Source of the DNA: Paludibacter sp. | Lineage (GTDB): Bacteria; Bacteroidota; Bacteroidia; Bacteroidales; Paludibacteraceae | NCBI GenBank assembly: GCA_028705705.1 | Contig: JAQWCZ010000162.1 | Span: 1-5,228 of the forward strand | DNA length: 5,228 nucleotides | Direction: 5' to 3' | Part shown: piece by piece, positions 1 to 5,228 of the stretch | How positions within the stretch are numbered: the first letter of the stretch is position 1 | How the letters are laid out: the number at the start of each line of letters is the position of its first letter | Notes under the pieces: generated by a model | Seen by the model: only the letters and a program-made list of their open reading frames with translations | Database searches by the model: none | Told to the model about the DNA's origin: nothing | Program-made: the position numbers and the translations under genes

Positions 1-879
1 AGCAAAACATTTAAAATTCAGAATATCGACCAGCAAGTAAGAAAAAGCCATAGCCAGCAAGCACCATCCTCCGCTGAAAAGAACAAATGAGCTGGTGCTG
101 ATACGTTCAATCATCGGGATGTACAAGCCCAAAACATAACCGGCTATCACCCCGAATAATCCTGCCGCAATCATGATCCATAATTTTTTTCCCTGCGACC
201 AATCTGTCATCAGTAATTTACCGACACATACTCCCCAGATGATATGAGCACAGGTTGGGATGGCATTGAAGGTAACCCAATGATAAGGATGCAAATGACC
301 TACAGTAGCCATATCGAACCACGAACCAAAATTATGATCCGGAGTATATGGCATATTATAACCAGCAACAGGCCATAAATAGTAAAGTAGATCGGAAATT
401 AAGATTAAGGCCAAAGAAATTGCTAATTGCCATTTTATGTTTTTTTGCATCAATAAAAAAGCAATAACATATACAAATGCTAACTGAGGAAGGATATTGG
501 TCAGGTAAAAAGTTTCTTCAGTAGCTCCGAGCATAAACCCAAGCACCAGCAACCAGAAAGAACGTTTCAATGCATGAATAAATGATTTTTTCCAGCTATC
601 ACCTTTGGCAAGTCGTTTGGAAAGAGAAAAAGGCATTGCGACACCCACGATGAACATAAAGAAAGGTTGTATCAGATCCCAGAAATAAATTTCAAACCAT
701 TCCCCGTGGTTGGAATGTTTATTCAGTAATGCTATCAAATCACCTCCTTTACCTTGTTCGACCAATCCGCCGAACAAAGTGCCAATCCCTGATACAAGGA
801 TAAACATCACCAGACCACGGAAGAAATCGATTGACAAAATCCGGTCTTGTTCCTTACTTAAATTAACGGTAGTGTCCAT
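1..879 (-). CDS. DUF5009/COG4299 (NagX, HGSNAT-like) membrane acyltransferase, N-terminal 293 residues (partial)
   Basis: I translated this by hand from the ATG at 879-877; the frame stays open for 293 codons to the left edge, so the C-terminus (perhaps 80-100 residues, judging from the usual family size) is missing. The protein opens SIDFFRGLVMFILV (residues 16-29), the typical first helix of this family. HSNHGEW (55-61) followed by DLIQPFFMFIVGVAMPFSL (68-86) matches the family's His-x-x-W...DLI-PFF-F-VG block; by analogy with human HGSNAT, H55 or H58 is a candidate for the acetyl-transfer histidine. LPQLAFVYVIAFL (130-142), FNAIPTCAHIIWGVCVGKLL (204-223) and STSSFVLFSGGW (261-272) follow the family order. 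About eight hydrophobic segments predict an inner-membrane protein. Known relatives are thought to acetylate amino sugars such as glucosamine; the substrate here is unknown. The start lies 31 bases beyond the stop of the beta-helix gene, so co-transcription is likely. No Shine-Dalgarno sequence is visible; the leader is the octamer repeat array. Confidence 0.88.
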   Translation of the reverse strand, partial: MDTTVNLSKEQDRILSIDFFRGLVMFILVSGIGTLFGGLVEQGKGGDLIALLNKHSNHGEWFEIYFWDLIQPFFMFIVGVAMPFSLSKRLAKGDSWKKSFIHALKRSFWLLVLGFMLGATEETFYLTNILPQLAFVYVIAFLLMQKNIKWQLAISLALILISDLLYYLWPVAGYNMPYTPDHNFGSWFDMATVGHLHPYHWVTFNAIPTCAHIIWGVCVGKLLMTDWSQGKKLWIMIAAGLFGVIAGYVLGLYIPMIERISTSSFVLFSGGWCLLAMAFSYLLVDILNFKCFA

Positions 880-882
880 ATT

Positions 883-922
883 TTGTTGAATCGTTGAATT
901 GTTGAGTCGTTTAATCGTTAAT
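883..922. repeat. Tandem array of five 8-bp units between the beta-helix and DUF5009 genes
   Basis: Read on the plus strand, five consecutive octamers are TTGTTGAA, TCGTTGAA, TTGTTGAG, TCGTTTAA and TCGTTAAT, consensus TCGTTGAA. The array fills almost the whole 31-base spacer. It also covers the last three codons and the stop codon (911-913) of the 624-residue gene, and ends 3 bases before the ATG of the DUF5009 gene. It therefore forms the 5' leader of that gene on the minus strand, where the units read as A/C-rich TTCAACGA-like words. The repeat itself is directly visible. Whether it is a dispersed genomic element, a slippage product or a translation-coupling leader cannot be told from one copy. 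Confidence 0.75.
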
Positions 923-2785
923 TATTCTGAAGTTCTCTGTTTTCCGGGATGTTGAAACTGTACAAATGATGATACCTTTTTGATAATGAGAGATATCAAT
1001 CACTATCTGACCGACATTATCATAGCTTTGTTTTGAAGTTCGTCCATCCAGGGTTGTAAGTGATACCGTTACCGATGATGACATTAAATCGGTTGCCGGT
1101 ATATCGATCACTAAATTAGGTCCTCTTCTGTAACAGCTGAACAAATGCTCATCAACCGATGCTACTCCCGAAACATCAGGTTTCGATGAAGCTTCGGCGG
1201 TATTACCGTATGCGCCCATATTGATCCTGTTACCGTTGGGAGAAGGTTCAAGCGCATAATCATCCAGCGGATCACCGGCATTGATACACGGGCTGGTCAC
1301 TTCATCATATACCCAACCCGTTCCATTCCATCTCCCGTATTCCGATTTAAGATGGAAGTCGGAATGTATGCTATCGGCAAATAAAGGATCCACAGAGATA
1401 TTCCCGTTTCCGGGAAGTTGCTCGAAGCCACCCCAGAAATCGGTATAGTTGATTGATACCTGATCCATGTCGCTATATCCTGTCTCGACGCCACTATATG
1501 CCCAGGGAGCAGCCAGAGGACGATTGTCGTATGGACTGGTAACACCTGACAGGATGGAGTTTCTCAGCTCGGTTCCGGAATTCAGATCCGAACCTGAACT
1601 GCTCTTACTGAAGCGAAACAGATAAGGTAAATTGACATAGGTGCAATTTTTAAATGTGGTATTGGTAGCATTCCGCAAGTAAACACCGATAGTAGTACTA
1701 TATATACCTTTAAGACTACAGTTGACGAATAGAGTATTATTTTGAACTTTGTAACCACTACTTTCCGTGCCACTGTACACACTGGCAACTCCCGTTAATC
1801 CTATCGCCGTGGAATTAGAGAAAGTATTATCGTGGGCGCCTTCCCGATTCTGAAAACAGAAGTTAAAAGAGGAACGTTTACCCGTATTATCTGCATAACA
1901 GCTGTCAAATAGATTTTCATAGGCACCATGCGCACACGAGAAGCCTTCTTCAAATTTTTTTGCCGTGCAATTGACAAACAGGTTGCCCGTACTATGCTGA
2001 CTTCCACTTCCGCCATCCTTGATAATAAAACCGTGGTTTCCCTTATACGACCCATTAATATCTTCGGCATAGCAGTTCCGTATTGTATTATAACTACTCC
2101 ATGCCAACACGACATAATAATCGGTAATGTACTGGTTGCTGGCTGTTTGTTTGCTGTATGCCTCACAGTTTTCAAGCGTACAATAATTCGATTTAGATAT
2201 AAAGATATTATTCCCTCCGTTATCAGTCGTTGAGCAATTCCTTACCTCACAATAATTACTACTCTGAATCAGAATACCATACCCATCATAACCATAAGTG
2301 GAATAATTTGTATTGCAACAGGAGTCAGCGATACATCCGTCGACAATAGCATGATGACTATTCCCGTCAATCCAGATACCATATCTGTAATTCGCCACCC
2401 GTATATTTTTCAGGGTTACATAGGGTTTACCATAGATATATATTGCCTTTCCGTCGTAATCTCCGGCATCCAGTACCGGCAGACCCTCATACCCTTCAAA
2501 AATAATCGGGTTTGTACTCGTTCCCGAATTATATACAGTTACATGTTCATGTCCATAATTTCCTCCCTGAATATACACAACATCGCCTGCTTTCGCTTTT
2601 GTTGCCGAGTAGGTAATCGTACGCCAGGCAGAATCAGGAGTCAGACCGTTGTAGCTGTTATCGCCGGTTAAAGACAAATAATAGTTTGTTGCGCCCGTGG
2701 AAGCAACGAGGCAAAACAAAAAAATTCCTGTAATATGATTTTTCGCAGCATTTAGTATCGTCAAAGCAATGTTTCTGAGGTTCAT
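911..2785 (-). CDS. Exported right-handed parallel beta-helix protein (pectate-lyase/DUF1565-like) with T9SS-like C-terminal domain
   Basis: This is a complete 624-residue protein. Residues 1-32 look like a signal peptide with a hydrophobic core at about 17-30 and likely cleavage after STGA (29-32). Residues 34-110 form the usual N-terminal cap of polysaccharide-active beta-helix proteins: YYLSLTGDNSYNGLTPDSAW, then GDVVYIQGGNY (67-77) and IIFEGYEG (94-101). Residues 120-410 are helix coils, seen as a ladder of Asn/Asp-x-Cys or Asn-Cys turns at Cys 151, 184, 207, 238, 273, 296, 356 and 381. The closing cap has DPLF (466-469), DFHLKSEYGRW (476-486), TSPCINAGDP (497-506) and NRINMGAYGNT (519-529). 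Residues 541-624 resemble a T9SS type A sorting domain (VTVSLTTLDGR, then YQKGIIICTV) but end in FRIIND rather than the more usual basic tail. The fold fits a polysaccharide lyase or hydrolase, or a non-catalytic binder; no catalytic residue can be assigned by eye. It probably acts at the cell surface or outside the cell. It lies 82 bases downstream of another beta-helix gene and 31 bases upstream of a membrane acyltransferase gene. Confidence 0.88.
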   Translation of the reverse strand: MNLRNIALTILNAAKNHITGIFLFCLVASTGATNYYLSLTGDNSYNGLTPDSAWRTITYSATKAKAGDVVYIQGGNYGHEHVTVYNSGTSTNPIIFEGYEGLPVLDAGDYDGKAIYIYGKPYVTLKNIRVANYRYGIWIDGNSHHAIVDGCIADSCCNTNYSTYGYDGYGILIQSSNYCEVRNCSTTDNGGNNIFISKSNYCTLENCEAYSKQTASNQYITDYYVVLAWSSYNTIRNCYAEDINGSYKGNHGFIIKDGGSGSQHSTGNLFVNCTAKKFEEGFSCAHGAYENLFDSCYADNTGKRSSFNFCFQNREGAHDNTFSNSTAIGLTGVASVYSGTESSGYKVQNNTLFVNCSLKGIYSTTIGVYLRNATNTTFKNCTYVNLPYLFRFSKSSSGSDLNSGTELRNSILSGVTSPYDNRPLAAPWAYSGVETGYSDMDQVSINYTDFWGGFEQLPGNGNISVDPLFADSIHSDFHLKSEYGRWNGTGWVYDEVTSPCINAGDPLDDYALEPSPNGNRINMGAYGNTAEASSKPDVSGVASVDEHLFSCYRRGPNLVIDIPATDLMSSSVTVSLTTLDGRTSKQSYDNVGQIVIDISHYQKGIIICTVSTSRKTENFRIIND

Positions 2786-2813
2786 TTTATCTTTTGTGTT
2801 TTTACTCTTTCAA

Positions 2814-2851
2814 AATGCATGCTTGCCTCTTTTGCAAAGCAAGCATACATT
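2814..2851 (-). terminator. Stem-loop between the two beta-helix genes; weak terminator or mRNA-processing hairpin
   Basis: The arms at 2814-2826 and 2839-2851 pair over 13 bp around a 12-base loop. The core ATGCTTGC/GCAAGCAT is perfect. The only imperfection, 2818 against 2847, is a mismatch in plus-strand RNA but a G-U wobble in minus-strand RNA, which suggests that the structure works in the transcript of these minus-strand genes. In that RNA the hairpin starts 16 bases after the upstream stop codon and runs into only four U residues, two of them in the stem. A strong intrinsic terminator is therefore unlikely. It could be leaky, setting a ratio between the two exported proteins, or could stabilise the upstream message. 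Confidence 0.5.
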
Positions 2852-2867
2852 CATTACAGGTATGAGA

Positions 2868-4802
2868 TTAGCGAACCACTACTTTTTTGTTATTACCATC
2901 TACATTCACAATATAGATTCCTTCAGGGAGTGCAACTCTCAATGAGCTTGCAGCAACTTTTTGTGAGTATACACGTGCTCCTGTGACAGAATAAACAGTT
3001 ACATTTTTACTGTATGCAAGTCCTTTTATGATGATGTTATTTCCATCAGAATAGCAATCAAATGAATTTTCCATTTTGTCGGCAACTGCTGTCGTTGCAT
3101 CAAGTTCATACGCCCCCATATCATAAGCTACGCCCTGAGGACGGGTAACTCCTTCCAGATCGGGATTACAGGCAGCAATCGTTGTTCCTGCATCTCTGGC
3201 CGTGGAACCCGATGACAAGTGATAATCGTTGTTGGCTGCATCAGCAAATGAAGCAGAACTGATCGTATTAATGCAATTATTGGTGGTAGCATAAGCTTGT
3301 CCTACCGTATTTTGGAATCCACAATAAGAAATTGTAGTCCCGATTCCTCCTGAAATAGGATTTGTTCCACTGTCATAAAACAAACAATTGGTAAATGCCC
3401 CTGTAGCCTCCGATATATATATACCGAGTGAAACTGTACCTGCAACATTTGTATTAGAAGCAAAAGTTGTGTTATTTACTACTGTAGCTCCGGCACCGGA
3501 TCCCATATAAATTACGTTATTAGCTTTATTTCCATATAACAAACAATTGTTTACAGTCGCTTGGAAAGTAAGCATTAAAGCCGAACCATGATTTGGGCTT
3601 GTATTCCCGGTAAAAACTGATTTGCTGATTGTTGCAACAGCAGCAGAAGATCCTATCAGGATGGCACCGCCACTAGAAAGCGATACAGAGTTATCCGTAA
3701 AAGTACTTTGATCAATATTGTGAGTACCTGTACCAATCCAAATAGCTCCACCACCATTTGTAGTACTTTTTGTAGCATTTGCCTGATTAGACGTAAATGT
3801 ACAATTGGATACATTGATGGCGTTTCCAGCTTTTGTGTTTAGATATAAACCTCCTCCTGAACCAGCTGTAGCAATATTAGAGGAAAAAGTGCAATTAGAT
3901 ATTGTTACAGGATTTGCATTTGTAACGGTAGTACTAAATGCAAGTAAACCTCCACCGGATTTAGTAGTGGTAGTATTATTTGATATATCACAATTTGAAA
4001 CAGTTACTCCACTGGTATTGGCATACAAACAAACACCCGCTCCAAATGAAGTTGAGGTGTTATTAGTAATTTTACAACCGCTTATAGTACATGCGTCACT
4101 ATAAACAGTCACACCTCCACCATATCCACTTGTTTGATTATTATGAACATAGCAATCTTTCAATGTGGCGCCTCCATTCAATACAATTCCTCCTGAAGAG
4201 TACACAGATGTACTCGTAGTAACACAATTCTTAATAATGCAATTCTGTACAGTGGACAACGCGCCGGAAATACGGGCTCCACCTCCGGAATAATTAGTAC
4301 TGCTGTTTTTACAATTATCAATGGTCAATCCATCAACAATCATAGCAGTTGAAGATGAACCTCCAGCTATACCTACGGCTGTAGCATTTCCGTCGAGAAT
4401 TGTTTCATTGGTATAATCCCATGCATTGGTTCCTTTTGCCCGCCCTGTAATGGCTGACTCCGTTCCTGCAAAACCGCCGTACAAATTGACACCTTCAAAT
4501 AGTCTGACGGTATCGGTCAGTACATAAGTTCCGCTGATGATCCAGGTCTCATCGCCGGCGGCAAACTGTGAACCTGCGCCCATAGTTGGAGTAGCCAGAC
4601 TTCTGTCGGCAAACCATGCATTCAATGAAGCTTCGCCCCCAGCATTGACTGTTGACAAATCCACAAGTACAGGGTTTGTGATTTCACCTGTATTTGTCCA
4701 TGTTCCTCCGGTGGTACTCCTATAAATCAGATAAGTATTGGCTGACTGTACAGCGATGACCACAAACAGGGAAATGAGTAGTGATGTAATGACTTTTTTC
4801 AT
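2868..4802 (-). CDS. Exported beta-helix surface protein with Pmp-like GGx/FxxN coils and T9SS type A sorting domain
   Basis: This is a complete 644-residue protein. Residues 1-20 or 1-21 are a signal peptide (MKK start, hydrophobic 5-18, cleavage near VQSA). Residues 23-140 form an N-terminal cap with DETWIISGTYVLTDTVRL (84-101), GVNLYGGFAGTES (104-116) and TNETILDGN (131-139), typical of 'choice-of-anchor Q' and adhesin-like beta-helix proteins. Residues 150-480 are repeated coils. Glycine turns GG[G]x recur at 173, 204, 228, 254, 283, 316, 350 and 378, alternating with C-x-[FIVL]-x-x-N turns (Cys 217, 243, 271, 304, 334, 420) or FxxN (Phe 306, 336, 368, 397, 447). Residues 526-566 form a cap with DYHLSSGSTARDAG and RPQGVAYDMGAYE. 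Residues 582-644 are a T9SS type A sorting domain (VYSVTGARVYSQK, LPEGIYIV, KKVVVR). T9SS probably exports it and removes the domain while anchoring the protein at the surface. No catalytic site is apparent, so adhesion or glycan binding is as likely as enzyme activity. The leader AATTTAATAAAA before the ATG is A/T-rich with no Shine-Dalgarno sequence. Confidence 0.88.
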   Translation of the reverse strand: MKKVITSLLISLFVVIAVQSANTYLIYRSTTGGTWTNTGEITNPVLVDLSTVNAGGEASLNAWFADRSLATPTMGAGSQFAAGDETWIISGTYVLTDTVRLFEGVNLYGGFAGTESAITGRAKGTNAWDYTNETILDGNATAVGIAGGSSSTAMIVDGLTIDNCKNSSTNYSGGGARISGALSTVQNCIIKNCVTTSTSVYSSGGIVLNGGATLKDCYVHNNQTSGYGGGVTVYSDACTISGCKITNNTSTSFGAGVCLYANTSGVTVSNCDISNNTTTTKSGGGLLAFSTTVTNANPVTISNCTFSSNIATAGSGGGLYLNTKAGNAINVSNCTFTSNQANATKSTTNGGGAIWIGTGTHNIDQSTFTDNSVSLSSGGAILIGSSAAVATISKSVFTGNTSPNHGSALMLTFQATVNNCLLYGNKANNVIYMGSGAGATVVNNTTFASNTNVAGTVSLGIYISEATGAFTNCLFYDSGTNPISGGIGTTISYCGFQNTVGQAYATTNNCINTISSASFADAANNDYHLSSGSTARDAGTTIAACNPDLEGVTRPQGVAYDMGAYELDATTAVADKMENSFDCYSDGNNIIIKGLAYSKNVTVYSVTGARVYSQKVAASSLRVALPEGIYIVNVDGNNKKVVVR

Positions 4803-4839
4803 TTTTATTAAATTTAGTGATTAGAGTTTATTTCTGTCA

Positions 4840-4994
4840 TTTTACCATATAAGTCATATAAGTCACATAGAAGTTTTAATTTGAATGAATTAAAAATATT
4901 CATGAGACCCGGCACAAACTTCTAAGCGTGTAGTAATTAAGCCGTTGATTTATAGTCACTTTCTAATGTGACTTACGTGACTTATGTGGTAAAA
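4840..4994. repeat. Long imperfect inverted repeat framing the 200-base intergenic region
   Basis: Arm 1 (4840-4868) and arm 2 (4966-4994) are reverse complements at 26 of 29 positions by hand count, starting TTTTACCA on the outer side, and separated by 97 bases. The similarity continues weakly inward with a one-base bulge. Each arm is built from a 9-bp direct repeat: arm 1 has two perfect CATATAAGT units at 4846-4863 and a degenerate third, and arm 2 has CACATAAGT- and CACGTAAGT-type units on the opposite strand. Arm 2 begins 9 bases past the stop of the upstream T9SS gene, and arm 1 ends 38 bases before the ATG of the 644-residue gene. It could be a dispersed intergenic element, a long terminator or mRNA-end structure, or paired operator sites. 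No transposase is present. Confidence 0.7.
4891..4918 (-). promoter_or_regulatory. Possible Bacteroidota-type promoter for the 644-residue beta-helix gene
   Basis: On the minus strand a TTTG (-33-like, 4918-4915) is followed after 16 bases by TATTTTTA (4898-4891), which fits 7 of 8 positions of the known Bacteroides -7 element TAnnTTTG, lacking the final G. The spacer is slightly shorter than usual. Transcription from here would give a leader of about 80 bases that includes arm 1 of the inverted repeat. In AT-rich intergenic DNA such a match can occur by chance, so this is a weak call. Confidence 0.22.
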
Positions 4995-5002
4995 TAAAAT
5001 AT

Positions 5003-5228
5003 TTACCTGACAATGACTTTTTTGTTATGTGATGCGGCATTTACAATATATATCCCTGCAGGTAAAGTAACCGTCATTCTGTCGGAAGTCATCTTTTGAG
5101 AATATACGCGGGCACCGCTCACTGAATAGATGTTGACTAACTTACCATTTTCAATTCCCCTCAGCACGACTGTATTTCCATAGGCATAGCAATCCTTCAG
5201 ATCCTTAATTTCGCCAACTGCATTCGGA
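5003..5228 (-). CDS. C-terminal fragment of a T9SS-exported protein (type A sorting domain; partial)
   Basis: The frame is open from the right edge to the TAA at 5005-5003, giving the last 74 residues. Almost the whole fragment is a T9SS type A C-terminal sorting domain: NIYSVSGARVYSQK (fragment residues 32-45), LPAGIYIVNA (55-64) and the basic end KKVIVR (69-74). From the DCY motif onward it aligns without gaps to the end of the 644-residue protein next door, 34 of 63 residues identical by hand count, so the two are probably paralogous or shared-tail cargo of the same secretion machine. The passenger domain lies outside the window. A beta-helix passenger is likely from the neighbour but is not shown here. 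Its stop is 200 bases before the next start, so it may or may not share that transcript. Confidence 0.85.
   Translation of the reverse strand, partial: PNAVGEIKDLKDCYAYGNTVVLRGIENGKLVNIYSVSGARVYSQKMTSDRMTVTLPAGIYIVNAASHNKKVIVR

Noticed and set aside
880..910. Intrinsic terminator between the beta-helix and DUF5009 genes
   Set aside because: No stem-loop with a following U run is visible; the spacer is filled by direct octamer repeats.
883..922. Short regularly spaced repeats as a CRISPR array
   Set aside because: The units are 8 bp and directly adjacent without spacers, and no cas gene is present.
1297..2175. Three minus-strand open frames (1297-1545, 1582-1788, 1801-2175) in a different frame from the beta-helix gene
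   Set aside because: All are nested inside the uninterrupted 624-residue frame and encode no recognisable domain, so they are shadows and do not indicate a frameshift.
1928..2233. Open frame of 101 codons on the plus strand
   Set aside because: It lies wholly antisense within the beta-helix gene, its product resembles no family I know, and the opposite frame has clear signal peptide, coils and caps.
2351..2671. Open frame of 106 codons on the plus strand
   Set aside because: Antisense to the N-terminal cap of the 624-residue protein; no recognisable domain and no leader features.
2686..2785. Lipoprotein signal peptide in the 624-residue protein
   Set aside because: The only Cys in the leader (FLFCLV) lacks the small residue at -1 needed in a lipobox; an STGA signal-peptidase I site fits better.
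3805..4104. Open frame of 99 codons on the plus strand with a proline/valine-rich product
   Set aside because: It mirrors the repetitive glycine- and threonine-rich coils of the real gene on the minus strand; the composition is a by-product of those repeats.
4537..4725. Open frame of 62 codons on the plus strand
   Set aside because: Antisense to the N-terminal cap region of the 644-residue protein, with no support of its own.
4840..4994. Insertion sequence
   Set aside because: The inverted arms enclose only 97 bases with no transposase frame, so at most a non-autonomous element could be claimed.

Overview
The window looks like chromosomal DNA from a member of the Bacteroidota, probably the order Bacteroidales. 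Three protein C-termini carry the type A sorting domain of the type IX secretion system (T9SS), a system confined to this phylum. The starts are preceded by A-rich leaders with no clear Shine-Dalgarno sequence, which is usual there. The genus cannot be fixed from this sequence; a Dysgonomonas/Paludibacter-like environmental or gut organism is only a guess.

All four genes read right to left on the minus strand. From upstream to downstream they are: (1) the last 74 residues of a T9SS-exported protein (5003-5228, rest outside the window); (2) a complete 644-residue exported right-handed beta-helix protein with Pmp-like glycine/FxxN coils, a 'choice-of-anchor Q'-like cap and a T9SS sorting domain (2868-4802); (3) a complete 624-residue exported beta-helix protein of pectate-lyase/DUF1565 type with a degenerate T9SS-like C-terminus (911-2785); (4) the first 293 residues of a multi-pass membrane protein of the DUF5009/COG4299 (NagX, HGSNAT-like) acyltransferase family (1-879), running off the left edge. 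The 82-base and 31-base gaps between the last three genes suggest one transcript. The 200-base gap before the 644-residue gene is the likeliest place for a promoter.

The three spacers each hold structure. The 31-base spacer and the stop codon of the 624-residue gene lie inside a tandem octamer array (883-922). The 82-base spacer holds a 13-bp stem-loop (2814-2851). The 200-base spacer is framed by two 29-base inverted arms built from a 9-bp repeat (4840-4868 and 4966-4994).

A plausible reading is a surface-glycan module: beta-helix proteins sent out by T9SS bind or cleave a polysaccharide, and an inner-membrane acetyltransferase-like protein acts on amino sugars. The substrate is not visible in the sequence, and no SusC/SusD pair, regulator or other glycosidase lies inside the window. 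Nothing here shows a clearly new system. The Pmp-like coil protein, the shared sorting tails and the intergenic repeats are the items most worth a second look.
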